NCBI RefSeq assembly: GCF_020184175.1
Contig: NC_065531.1
Span: forward strand, 22,031,213 to 22,095,212
Length of the DNA: 64,000 nt
Direction: 5' to 3'
Source: Aphis gossypii
Lineage: Eukaryota > Arthropoda > Insecta > Hemiptera > Aphididae
The notes below the pieces were generated by a model that saw only the letters and a list, made by a program, of their open reading frames with translations, searched no databases and was not told the DNA's origin. Positions 1 through 12,800 of this stretch are shown here, piece after piece. The position numbers were made by a program, and so were the translations under genes. Numbering within the stretch: the stretch's first letter is position 1; each line of letters starts with the position of its first letter.

Positions 1-54
1 ATTAGACCACCGATTGAGGAGCCTATAACATCATAATCTGTTTTTTGAATCCAA
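1..54 (-). pseudogene. Broken duplicate of CoA-transferase exon 2 (left window edge)
   Basis: On the minus strand this stretch matches part of exon 2 of the intact CoA-transferase gene (19181-19234), at roughly 80% identity. It reads in the same frame: IQKTDYDVIGSSIGGL here, against SQKPGYDVIAASIGGL in the intact gene. The match stops near position 54, where sequence with CGAGTTATCGA-type pogo-like words begins, so the upstream half of the exon is gone from this place. The copy continues off the left edge. It is probably a pseudogene, since the exon is cut inside a conserved region; a rearranged but live paralogue to the left cannot be excluded. Confidence 0.75.
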
Positions 55-240
55 ACGAAAAAAAAATTTCGAGTTATCGAAAATTCGACTTACAGAAAAT
101 ATATGAAATATATATTTGTAAGGCAGGAGCTAAGGCATTCCTTCATATTATCGAAAATTCGATTTATAGAGGTCCGAGTTATCGAGGTTCCACCACATTT
201 ACTATTTATTTTATACACAGGTATATTTATTAAATTCTTA
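55..240. mobile_element. Pogo/Tigger-like inverted-repeat remnants
   Basis: The words CGAGTTATCGAAAATTCGA (near 70), TTATCGAAAATTCGAT (near 150) and CGAGTTATCGAGGTTCCA (near 176) resemble the terminal repeats of the small elements at 20097-20210 and 48839-49012. No clean pair of ends with TA duplication was found, so this is a decayed or nested copy. It begins where the broken CoA-transferase exon ends, which suggests that insertion contributed to the break. Confidence 0.45.
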
Positions 241-3200
241 CTTATAATATAGATTTTTTTAAACCTAACACGGTTTTACCTAATGAATAATGTATATTCT
301 ATTACGTGAAAAATATGAAAAAAAATAACCATACAATATTATGAACCATAATATTATTCTTGGTCATTATATAAATACAAATTAAAATATTAAACTATTT
401 ATTGCATTTATTTTGTAAATAGACAATATAATATATAAACAACTTGTTTAAAAAAATTTGAAACCATCGCTTATGTTCGTATTAGTTTTTCAGTTATAAT
501 AATTATCAATTTCTAAATCACAAAATAAATTATTACTTACATTTTATTTTAATTAAATCATTATAACTATTAGAATAAATATATCAACAGCCAGCATATA
601 CCGTTTAAAACCAAATTATTAAAAATCCTAAGTCCATGTACATTAATTAAACTTTACAATGCTGAATAATTATTTATGGTTTTTTTTACAATCAACAGTG
701 ATAAACTGTATTAAGTTATTATTTTACAGATATCATCCGTATAAGTTATTGAATAACTATTTTTTTTTAATGTTTATTTCTATTCACGCGTTCTATGAAA
801 TATGCAGTAAATGCTATATTATGTAGTATAGCTACCTGCGAATAATTTTGGAACAAACCTGTAGTTAATGATGGTGCTTGATTTAATTAAAAAAGGGAAA
901 CGTCCAAACATTTAAGTTGTCAGGTTACAAACTTAATACTTATTTAGTAAAATATCCAATTCAAATTTGATTACTCGAGTTCTTTTACCGTACTGCTTAT
1001 AAATGTTTTAAATCCTTCTTTGACAAAATAATCACTCATATATTATATTATCCTGTACAAATATTTCATTTGACTTATGTGAAATGAAATTATTTGCTAA
1101 CCTAACAAAAATAACTCGAAAAATCACAGTTTAGTGAGTTGGTGTATATTTTTAATTATTGTAGTAAGTAATCAATAAGATATATTGTGCTTAAATATTT
1201 TGTCAATTTTTAAATAAGCACACTAAGTGTTGTATTTCTAAAAACCAGAAATAGCCAATTTGTAGTTTATTTTTGTATATATTTTAAAAGTTAAATTTAA
1301 TGTTATTTAAATTAATAATTTTTATCGATTATTTGAATATCATTGTTTTTAAAGTTGCAGCAAGAAATTGGCAAAGTTTTACTGTATTAAGTGTAGGCAG
1401 ATTTAACGTATGAGAATAAAATAAATATGATTTAACATTGTATATATCATCATCGAACTATAAATATAGGTATTATTCCTATTGAGTAAAAACCAAAAAG
1501 GTATTTACACACGTATTATATAATTATTATTTATAACTCATGATCATAAATCATTTAAAAATAACTGTATTTATAAAAATCAAATAAACAACAACAATTT
1601 TCAGAGCAGGATAGAGTATTCATCATAAATCATCTCATTCGAAAAAAACGATCGTAAAATAAAAAAAATATATTGTGAAAATATGTTATTTTAAATATTT
1701 TATAATTAGCCTTAGATACTTAAAATGTTATTTAAAAAATATCTTTAATTAGGTATTTATTATAACAAAATGAAATTAATATTTAAAAATTATGGGATAA
1801 GAGTAGTTTTTTAATTAAAACAAAATAATCATTTCATCATTCTACTTTTTCAATTTTTCAATAATTTTTCCTTACTCTTGGGAAAATGTCAAAAACAAAA
1901 CTTTTCTTAAGCCTAAGATCCTAAGCTAACTTTTGTTCAATCAATACTAATACTACATGCATATTTTAGAAAAAAAGTATACTCCTATAAGGATAACTAC
2001 TTTAATTATATGTATATATAAAAAAAAATCAATTACAAAAACAATACAAATCAATAAAAAAACCAATTAATTTCACTCGGAATTTGGAACCTAATGTTAA
2101 AACAAAAATTTATAATTTAAACTATATTTTAAGTTTGGCATTTATAATTTTTAATAAGGTACAATAAATAACTAATAACTAATACTTACATAATGCACAT
2201 GAGAAAAAATAAAATATTTAAAAATACTGTTCAGTAAGTAATTGAAGAATAAATGTATGTTAAATAAGGTGGAAATTTTGGTATCCTCTGCTGTGGAGTA
2301 GATGTCAAGTATGTTAGGTACTGTAATAGCTACATTTTTAATTCGGTGATATATCATTGTACACGATAAACGATTCTGAGCGGAGATGGTCTATCAGCAT
2401 ATATCACCAACACCAAGTTTATTAACTCATAAAATATTTTTTGATATTGCTTATTAATGTAATTTATTTTACTATAAGCATTACGGTAGGTTGATTTAAT
2501 GTATACTAAAAGTATTGTATTTATTATATTTATAATGTTTAATTATTATAATAATACAAATTTATACCATACTAGGTTATTATTATTGACTTTTGAGTTA
2601 ATACCATACCACTTAAAACAATATTTATCAACATATTTTGAAAAAATGATAGCGTATAGTAAAATTCATAATGTTCATACAATTTTAAATCCACACGAAT
2701 AATGTTTTTGAACTTTAAAAAATAATGAATATCGTTTTTCATGTTTAAATATATAATTTTATTCAAATTTTAACAACTAATGTCTAAAAAAAAAATAACT
2801 GTAGGTACATATTATTATACATTTTTTTATCTTTTTGTTACATAATTAATTACTTATGAATAATCTTGTATTAAATTGTCATGTATTAGCTATAAAAATT
2901 CAGATTTTTATAAATTGTTAACTAATTACAAAAAAAATTTTCAAATTTTTGTAATTTTAACAGATTTTTTAGAAATTTTAACTTAAAATGCTTTTAAAAA
3001 AAAAATTAATATACTTTCAAGATTTTTAGCTTAAAAAAATATTTTTATCGAAAATAATGGAAAAAAAAATCCATAAATTACTTTAAAAAAATTTAAATAT
3101 TTTGAAATTTTCGTCAATAGAAAATAGTAATAAAAGTTTTGAGTAGGTATTTAAAATATTTAAAATATTATAAAGGCTGATTTATTTTATACATTTTTCT

Positions 3201-6023
3201 GTGATATATTGTTATAGTTATATTCTCTGAATTTTCATATTTTTGTCATATATGTTACATATTATCATTATTAAATTATGTACTTTTAAAAGATTATAAT
3301 ATAGAAAATTTTAAATAAAAAAATTAGTACCTTACATTTTAATTTATTTTTTAATGTTAGTTAAATTAATAAATCAGCACTTGTGCATATCCAATCAAAA
3401 TCTAACTTTTTGTTAGGCTTTTTATATTTTTAAGCATTTTTAGTGATTTTTAAATTGAAATTAAGAAAAAAAAAACTTAAATATTGAGATGAAATACCCC
3501 ATCATAACATAGCTTTATGAATACCCGACAAATAGTACTCATCCCGGGAATAGCCTATTCTTAAATCTAATAAAGTATTAAATAAATTATTTTATGCTTT
3601 TACTATTTATCTTAATTTCAATAAGTTTGAATTAATTGATAATATTAAATATATTTATATTTATAATATTATAAACATACTCGTATATGCTTTTGAGCTG
3701 GGTACAGATATTTTGATTTTCTGACTCTGACTGATTCTTATCAATTTTGGTAACTCAAATACCACTTTTTAATGACAAAACATGATACTTGTAGCAACAC
3801 TAGCGTTCTTTGCTGTGCTGTAAATGGTCCTAAGCTTTTTAGGTTGGGGGAGAGTGGAAAATGTGATCGAGATGGATCTAGGAGGTCAGTTCCGAGTGCG
3901 CGCGCGACGCAGAATTAGTCCAGTATTTGAGAACAGAGGACATAATTTATACCCAAAACCATATATATGATTCATAAATTTTTTTTGAAGTGGTAAATAT
4001 CGAGTAGAGTGCTTTTTTTTTTTTTTTTGCTAATGTACTTCGTCACTGTCAACCTTAATCTAGTAATAAACAAATAACTATTTCCAATTAAAGTTTGGAA
4101 CTTGAGAAACAAAAAAGGTAGAAAAAACATTCTACCATCTTACTATTTTTGATACCCAGGGCTAAAGGGAATTAGGAAAAATCCACAACTGACGTTTTAT
4201 TATAATAATTTTCTGCCAAAAAATTCTTACACAATCATTACATAAAAGTAGTTTTTGATGCAACTTAAAACTTGTAAATCATTATTTCAAAATATTTTTT
4301 TATATATAAGTATAAAATACGATTTGTATAGACTTTTTTAAAATAATGGTAATAATTCATTGCATTTTTGTTAATATATACTAAATTTATAAAATTTATA
4401 TTTAACATATTAATTTACATCACCAATAGGTAATCTTAATGAATACATATATTTTACTGTAGTGGTATAGCCTATACTAGCTATACTATATTTATAAATT
4501 CATCTGAATTTTTTTTTAATTATTATGTTACACAATTTATTAAACACTTACCTGAATAAGAGATGGAATATTTTACTTTCGTATATAATATCTAAATAGG
4601 TATATTATAATTAAATTACATTTGAATCAATTAATATTATGCTAATGTAAAATAAAATAACAAAATATGAGTGTGGATTATAGTACCAGTATACGAGTAG
4701 CACTAAAATAAAGCTTTTAAAAAGCAAGGATTATATTCACTAAAGTGAAAAAAACGTCAAAATGTACAGAATTATTGAAATGTTGTTAAAAAAATCATTA
4801 GGCATGTAGAAAATGTGTTTCCCTTTCCTAAAATAGATAGTATAATTAATACACACATATTTTAAACAATGCATTTTTTCATGTTTTAATTTTTAATAAT
4901 TTCTAATAGGTACAATAATAAGTAGATTCTATATTAACGAACATAATTGTAAAATTTAAAACATATATAAAACTATGCATCCCAGAGTTATTTTTTTTTA
5001 AATATTGAATTTAAATTATACTTAAGTCGAAACAGTACAATTTCATGCAATACCGGAATAATAAAGAACATGATTTTAACAATTCATAGCGGCACGATTG
5101 CTTGTAAAATAGAATGCGACGTTGCCAAATTAATCTGAAAATTGCTTTTGATTAATCATTTGAAAAATATTCTTATTTAATTAAACTTACTTTTGTTGCT
5201 TCGATAATAGCAATTTCAAAATTAATGTATAATATTCAAATTTAAAAATTAGTGATTGCTTTTCACGCATACTAATTAAATATCTCCATACATTTATCTA
5301 AATATTTTTAAAAGTATACAAAAGGTAAGTAAATGCCGTTTTATATAACCATTAATGGTAGATGATCGCTAAAAAAATTGTGGAGCATAAAATGTTAAAT
5401 CCATAGTTAAATTATTATAAATACATCTATAAAACTCCTCAAACATTGAAGATTCTCTATAGTTGTTATGCAAATAAAAGTGTGATTTCCAGGTAAATTT
5501 ATACATTGTTTCCCACAAAACATTAAAAAAATCGTAATTTTCTAAATTCTTCAATTACATAATTCCATCATCTAAATACGAAGGGTAGAGCGGGAGCTTT
5601 TTTCTTCGTTCAATGTAAAAAATAACCTTGTTAAAATAGAAACTAATCTGAATTTTTATACCTTAACGAGAACCTTTTTTCAACCTATTTTAGTTTTAAT
5701 TGTTTTTTTCGTTTTAAAAATATAAAGTATGATACGCGTTAAATTTCTTATCTTCTCAAAACTTAAATCAAATACATACATTATATTATGCATATTTATT
5801 TATTCACTTTAACTAACCTAACCCATTCCTAGCATTATTCATAGGAAAATATTCATCATTATTCATTACATAAGCTAAAAGCTACATTCAGAACAAAACA
5901 TAACTCGTAAAATAAATAATACAACTTGTATAAAACGATCAAAATTCAATATCAACAGACACGTAGGTATTATTTTATTCATTGCAGTTTAATAAGTGTA
6001 AAAAAATCTTATTTTATTTTTAG
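241..6023. other. AT-rich non-coding stretch upstream of the receptor exons
   Basis: No convincing exon was found on either strand. The short open frames here have AT-driven composition and no recognisable domain. The first 2 kb align in patches with intron 1 of the intact CoA-transferase (21.8-24.4 kb). A GC-richer patch lies at about 3785-3945, with a CGCGCGCG run near 3899. The missing 5' exons of the receptor (N-terminus, TM1 and TM2) could be here unrecognised, or left of the window. Confidence 0.6.
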
Positions 6024-9000
6024 GCGTTTCAGTTGGTGCAAGCGTTTTTACTATAGCTGCAATGAGTATCGACAGATATTTAGCAATCGAACATTCGATG
6101 TCATTCAGAAAGGTACTCAATCGAAAATCAACCATCTATGTAAGTTGAATATATACATATTATATTATATTATATTATGAGTGGAGATCTATTTCTTAAC
6201 TATGACAAGGCTAAGCCTTTAGAAAAGAAGAAGAAAAACGTTATTAAAATACATTTTCAAAAAATTACTTCAGTTTTATTCTGTGATCAATTAGGTATAT
6301 AAGTTAAGATTAAATACAATAAATAGTAAACATTTTAATAATTTATTTTTACACAAAAATTGTATTTTTCAAACATTATTTCAAGATCGGAACATCAAAA
6401 AGAACATAATTGAATGTGTCTGGTTAAATATTTAACTCCACTTAATTAACTTATATACTATGATTTTAAAACTATTATAGTTTATGTAATTTCATTTTTT
6501 GAATTTATATTGATTATTTAAAAACAACATGATTACCAGCATATACCTATATTATTATTACATCAAAATAATGAACATTTTAATATGCTTTACAACACAA
6601 AGTATACCTATATTGCCTATACAAAACGCCGTACAAATGAATACGACGTAAATTAATATGCGGTACGTAGTAATCGAGTATTGAAAATCACTTTTTTTCA
6701 ATTATCTCAAAAAATATAAAAATCACTTAGGTATATAATAATTACAAAATAATTTCATCAATTTTAAAAAACAAATACAATAGAATACTTAATTAAATAT
6801 AAGTCGAGCATGTTTTCAACTTTTCAAAATTACTCAATTACTATAAAGTTTAAAAAAAAAACTAGTTCTTCATAAATAATACTACATTTTGAGTACAATA
6901 ATATGATACGCATACAAAAAAAAAAATTATACATTTAACATAATAGGTACTTTATAACGTGCTGTCTTAGACATATATATTATGTATATACGTATATATT
7001 ATATATATTTATATGTAGACTACAGAATTGATTTATTTAAGCTTTGTACAAATAAAACTAAATAATATAATGTAAGGACTTTAAAAACCATATTAACACA
7101 TATAAATTTAAAGTGTAAATCTATTTAGTTATGACTGTTTAAACATTTCTTTAACTGTACTTTTAAACAGACCATTGGTGCATATGTTTTTAACTAGAAA
7201 ACTCGCTTTTTCAGTATAATAGTTTACAGTGAATTCAACATTTAGTACAACATTGCATGTGTTAAATTTAAATTTAATGATAAATCATTGTAAAATACAA
7301 CACAAACGTTAACGAAGAAAGCATATGAATCAACATCAATTTCGGGAGATAAATTATCTTATTCAAAATTTACATAAATATAATTATATTTATAAAAAAA
7401 AAACGATTGTAATTTAATTATTAAATGTATGTACCTATGTTTTTATTAACAGGTCATACTTGCGTTATGGCTTGTGTCCATGACTATATTCGGGCCAGTT
7501 TTATGGGTCCGTCAAACAGAATCTGTGGAATTAGGAGATGATCCAATATTAATTGATGCAGTCCATAGATACGGTTTGGCATGGTGTATAGAAGACTGGG
7601 GAAATGCACATGCAAAATCTACGTTATCTAAACACGTCTATGGTACATTTATTATAATAAGATTTATCTCTATTTGTAGGCATCAACGACAGAATTGTAA
7701 TCACAAAAATCATATGAATTTATAGTTAAACTCTAACTTGTACATTACTTTCATTATATCTTGAACGCTTTGTTAAAGTGTTATTTATTGTATAATATTA
7801 TAAGCTCAATCCACGTTTATCATTTTGAATCCGCCCCAATAATATTATATAAATACTATTTAGAATATTCAAAAAGTGCAATCCGTTATAATAAAATAAA
7901 AATATATTAAAATTTGCAGGTATTCTATGTTTTGTTCTGGTGTATGCTACACCTGGATTTTTAGTGACTGGAGCTTACACATTGATGGGTCGAAGACTAT
8001 GGGCAGTACGACCGCCCTTTGATGACCAACAGGGCATGATAAGTGTTCAACAGGTCAATTAATATATGATATAAACGTATTATCACTTAGTATAGTGTAT
8101 AACACATTAAATTGTACAGTTATATACTTTTCTGCTTAAATATTTCTATGTTTAAGCAGAAATCAAACAGCTGTAAAATTATTAATCATAATTTATTATA
8201 TAACAGTTTAGTTATTAGATACTTACATATCAAAGTACACAACAATATTGATCATGAAATATGAAAATAATTAATTGTACCAGATTTTAAGTTTAGCCAT
8301 TATCCTCGTACAATATCGAAATGTTTTACAGCTTAAAATAAAATAAATTAAATAGTTAAATTAAATAATAAATATATTGTTACAGTATTTTAGTTATTTA
8401 TAAAATAATAAACCTTGATGTTATATTTAATAAAAAAATAAATTTTACTTTTCAGGTCAGAATGGTACGGGAGAGACGTAGAGTAGCAAGAATACTCTTT
8501 GTCTTAGCAGTAATATTTGCACTCTGTTGGCTGCCATACAACCTACTAACACTTTTTTTAGATTTAGACATCACGCTTGATAAATTTGGTCTAGATCAGG
8601 TATTTACGATTATTATGCCTAATAGTATTTTGTATTTACGATACATGTATATAATATAAGACATAATTTTTTTAGGAGTATTTAATGAAGTGGTATCCTT
8701 TTACACTACTATTGGGCCATGCTAATTCAGCAATCAACCCATTGTTATATTGTTTTATGACAAGAAATTTTCGAAGAACAATTAAAGGTTTCGTATGTAA
8801 TACTGGAATCGCTAAACCGAGAAGAAGAAATCGATGCAAAGTAAGTTGATAGTCTACGACTTCCGTTAAAAACTATATAATCAATCATCAATCTATGATA
8901 CATGTTCATGATAATTATTATAAATCTGTATGCAATAGATGTAGATGTATAAGTTTATGAAATAGAGAAAATATAATATAATATATATTATTATGTCTAT

Positions 9001-9829
9001 TAAAATTCAATATCATATTTGATGGTCACAAATTTTAATCATATTCTTTAGTAGATTTTATAAATTAATACATATATATAACTTATAGGTAATATTTATT
9101 TATTTAATTACACGCAATTAACCTACAATAGATTACGCAAGATAAAAATATTATATTCATTAAATAAATCTATAAAATGCATAGAGTTTAGATAAAAATA
9201 TTAAACTTTTTTTAATACTTTTTTATAATTATATTATTCCCGAATTCAAAGTGCAAGTGTTATTATTACTTTATTATACAATTCTGATGTATGTACAGTT
9301 TTCTTGAAAATGTATTATTTCGATATTTTGGTGTAACCTAACTTTTTTGACACGTTAAATTCAATTGTTTACAAAACAAAATTTCCTTTCATTAGTTTTT
9401 ATTTCTTATAAAAATTCTAATAATGTACTTTCATAATTCAATGAAATTCCACACAAATATGTTGTATTTAAACATAATCTTAAATCAATGAGAATAAATA
9501 CATAACAATGTACAACAACTTCAAAGTTTTAACCCACAAATATTTTATGAAGTTTATTAAATTCTGTTGTTCAGTCAACATGAAATATAATGAAAATATT
9601 TATACCTCAAAATACTCCAAATATAGAATCACGTAATAATTTGATAAATTAATTATAAGTCTGGATTTTCATTAATCGGTTTCAGAAGGGGTTGACCGAG
9701 AAAAGCACAACCAGTGGATACGGCTCGTTCCGCAACCCACGTCGGCTGTGTTTCACCCTGGCCCAACTACGCCAAAACAATACAGTCCAAACACGAACTG
9801 CAACGATATCAAACCTTGCTGTTCTGTAA
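6024..9829 (+). CDS. Class A (rhodopsin-like) peptide-type GPCR, 3' six exons
   Basis: Spliced coding sequence: 6024-6139, 7453-7642, 7920-8053, 8456-8599, 8676-8840 and 9686-9829 (TAA at 9827-9829). All introns are GT-AG and the phases agree, giving 296 residues. Exon 1 starts in TM3 and carries the DRY motif in SIDRYLAIEHS. The second exon holds TM4 and extracellular loop 2 with the bridging Cys in WCIEDW; the third holds TM5. The fourth has a basic third loop (RERRRVAR) and TM6 with the CWLP motif. The fifth has TM7 NSAINPLLYCF, the family NPxxY signature, followed by a basic helix 8 with a possible palmitoylated Cys. The tail is short and Ser/Thr-rich. It should sit in the plasma membrane and couple a ligand, probably a neuropeptide, to G proteins; the ligand class could not be assigned. 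About 100-150 residues (N-terminus, TM1, TM2) are missing upstream. A decayed copy lies at 32.7-34.2 kb. Confidence 0.87.
8129..8162. repeat. Perfect 12-bp hairpin in a receptor intron
   Basis: TTTCTGCTTAAA at 8129-8140 is followed, after a 10-base loop, by its exact reverse complement at 8151-8162. It lies in the intron between the TM5 and TM6 exons. No function can be read from it. Confidence 0.7.
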
Positions 9830-12800
9830 ATGAAAATGAGTTAATTTTGTAATATTACGTATATATATTATATTAATTTTTATATTATTTAATTAATGTA
9901 TTATAATGTATAAAGCTTAAAGTATATGTCCATATTCGAACAAAAACTTCTCGTATATAATAATGTTTTTATTATTATTATCTTTTTACAAATATCTAAC
10001 AATTTTTTTTTTATTGGTATAAATATATAACAATATATACTGTACATATTTAATATTGATCTTTTATAATAGGCACTTACTACTTACCTCAATGATATTA
10101 AGTAATTTAATATATTATATATCTTAAAATCTCCTACATCGTATATACATAATGTGTACTCATTTTTACCTGTATATTATTATAATATTTAAAAAAATAA
10201 TAATAAAAAAAAGCTAGATATAGAATACGGAGATCAGGTATCGCAGTTTAACTATATAAGTCTCGAAATTCTCGTTCGTTTACTTTACCACCAAACGATA
10301 TGGATATTATAATATATATTAGTATGAATTTTTATGCCTGTTATCCATAAAAATAACGATTCTATAAGCGATGACGACTGAACAACTATGTATTGATATT
10401 CGCAATTTTAATACTCAAACTTACAAATTCTATAAAGATAAATCAAACAAAATAGCATTATCATAAATTATTTTGATATTTCAAATTTTAAACTCCTTAT
10501 AAATTATATTGCTATATTATTAAATGTATTAAAGATTTTTAAGGTTCCAGCATATTTATTTTATTTTTTGGAATTTATTGTTATTAATATTTCGTGTATG
10601 ACATTTAATGAAACATATTATGTATAAACGATTTCGAACAAAGCCTAAAGTTCAAAGTGAAGGTGCTAAATTATGAAAAATTGTTCAAGAATTTTATAGT
10701 GAAATTGTTAAAATTGGTGGTAAAATATATTGTAACTGTATGATTTGTGATTAATTTTAACACTATTTAATGCATTTAATCTCGCATATTTTTATAATTT
10801 TTATTCCATAAAAATCCTATTTCTAGTTATAAACCCAGTCTTTCTCTGTACTGAATATTTTCCTAAGATTAAATAATAAAATCTAAAACATTATATTATA
10901 TAAATTAAAATACTAAAAGAAAATAATATATTTACAAACTGATCTATATAATTAATATATACCAAAGTTGTAAACATTATTTTGTTAATTATACATTTTA
11001 CCTATAATATAACATCAAGTGTGTATGATCTGATTTTAATCTCAAATAAATAATCAGTAAACATTTTTGTAGAATTATTATTTTTGAAATTGCAATAAAG
11101 AATAACCAAATTTGATTTTGGTAAATGCATATGAAATACATAAATAAATATGTGTCTATTGACGTATTGCTATTATAATTAAAAACAACAAATTATTATT
11201 TTTTTCATTTTATTGGTAGAATATATATAATATATATATAAAAAAAATCGATTTTATACAAATAGATATATTAATAATTATTGTATTATTGTGTTGTATG
11301 ATTAATTTTAAGTTATCTTACCAGTTGTAATTGTTGAGCCTTATTGATATTTTATTGAAAGCTAATTTTAAAAAATAAAAAAACATAAAAGTAAAATAAA
11401 ATGTTTTTAAAAGTGCAACGATTTTTTATAATTTAAACATAAAAAATGTCATTGTTTTCTGCAGAACATATTTCAGCGATCCAGTTAGACATTCATATAA
11501 ATTATATGTGAAATTCTATAGAAATATTTATGTACAACCTTTATCAAGTTATAAACAATAAGTATATGAGCCGAAAAAAACATTTATTAATATTAAAATA
11601 TTATGCAGGTTTGTAATGATCCCTGGATGTTTCGTTGTTCTATTTCACAATTGCGTCATGCATATGATTTATAGATACCCAGTTGAAGTCTGTCTGGTAT
11701 AACCTCAAACAAGTTGACTCACTGGATATATTATATGATAAACGTAACATTACATTAAATAAAATTGGTAAAAAAAAAGAATTCTAAAAAGAATTTCTTC
11801 AGACGATAATTATCAATAACATTAATAGTTATTTGACTGTTGAACAAAAAAAGCCATGCATTAAGTTACTAAAAAAAAAAAAAAAACATTTATAACTTCT
11901 CATTGTTATATTCGCTGCAATAATGTAGAAATAATTGTTGTGTTCTCAAAGGCTATACAAACATTACAAACGTCTATTGATGTTATCTTCTCTACACTCA
12001 TGAACTCGTAAATAGTAGTGTTATAAGCCCTGATTCTTTCAATTATTATAGTCGAAATTATATTATTAACAATAAATTATTATTGTTTCAATTTCTTGAG
12101 ACCTATGAGGGCTAAATCGTAAGCATGCGCACAGAAATATCAAATAAGCCAAAGTTTTCTTTCAGCAGTTAATTTAATATGAATTGCAAACATATTACAA
12201 TATGTATTATTTTTACCATCACACATCCAAATAAATATCACTATATTGCGCAATAACCTATGTACATTTCTCCAACTCACTGCATGACATACTACGATTA
12301 TTTCGAAAATTTACTCCAAAAGCACCATTTTCAAAAAACGCAAATCACCAATATCGTAAAAACACACCAATTCAAAATAACCACCAGGTTATCTCCAAGT
12401 GAATGCGCCAAACACAATTTATTATTAAAAAAAACACCTAGAAAATAAATAAGCATTTCAATAAAAAATAATTATTAAATTATTTCTAATTCCAATTTTT
12501 TCAACTACAAATAACTCCTATACCATTCACAAGTGTTCGGACATGGAATACGTTAGTTACACAAGAAAATTTTGAATTTGTTATAATATAGATAGATTAT
12601 ACATAAAAAAAAATAAAAAAAAATACATACATTATAATTTCATACTTTTGTAGTAAAAATTAACTGCAATAGTTTATGACGAGTAATCTTCATAATATTT
12701 GATAAAATGTTATCTCTGTAATCCTCGAATCATTAAATTTAATAGCTCAGATATATTTCGTAAGAAAATCTATGAATCTGCAGTGAACAATAAAATAATT

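Larger units (their letters stand above)
1..11125. repeat. Left arm of an old tandem duplication
   Basis: Blocks here recur in the same order and orientation at 19.2-34.7 kb. Anchors seen by eye, left to right arm, are 1-54 to 19181-19234, 280-345 to 21780-21845, 545-575 to 22118-22155, 1205-1300 to 23470-23565, 1840-2040 to 24140-24375, 6570-6640 to 30665-30730, 8454-8640 to 32702-32910, 8958-9060 to 33515-33620, 9665-9850 to 34030-34190 and 11030-11125 to 34640-34720. Non-coding identity looks moderate, with many indels, so the event is old. This arm keeps the good receptor exons and has lost the CoA-transferase. The borders are approximate and the left one lies outside the window. Confidence 0.7.

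Noticed and set aside
8462..8659. Open frame starting MVRERRRVAR as a separate small gene
   Set aside because: It is the TM6 exon of the receptor read through into the following intron.
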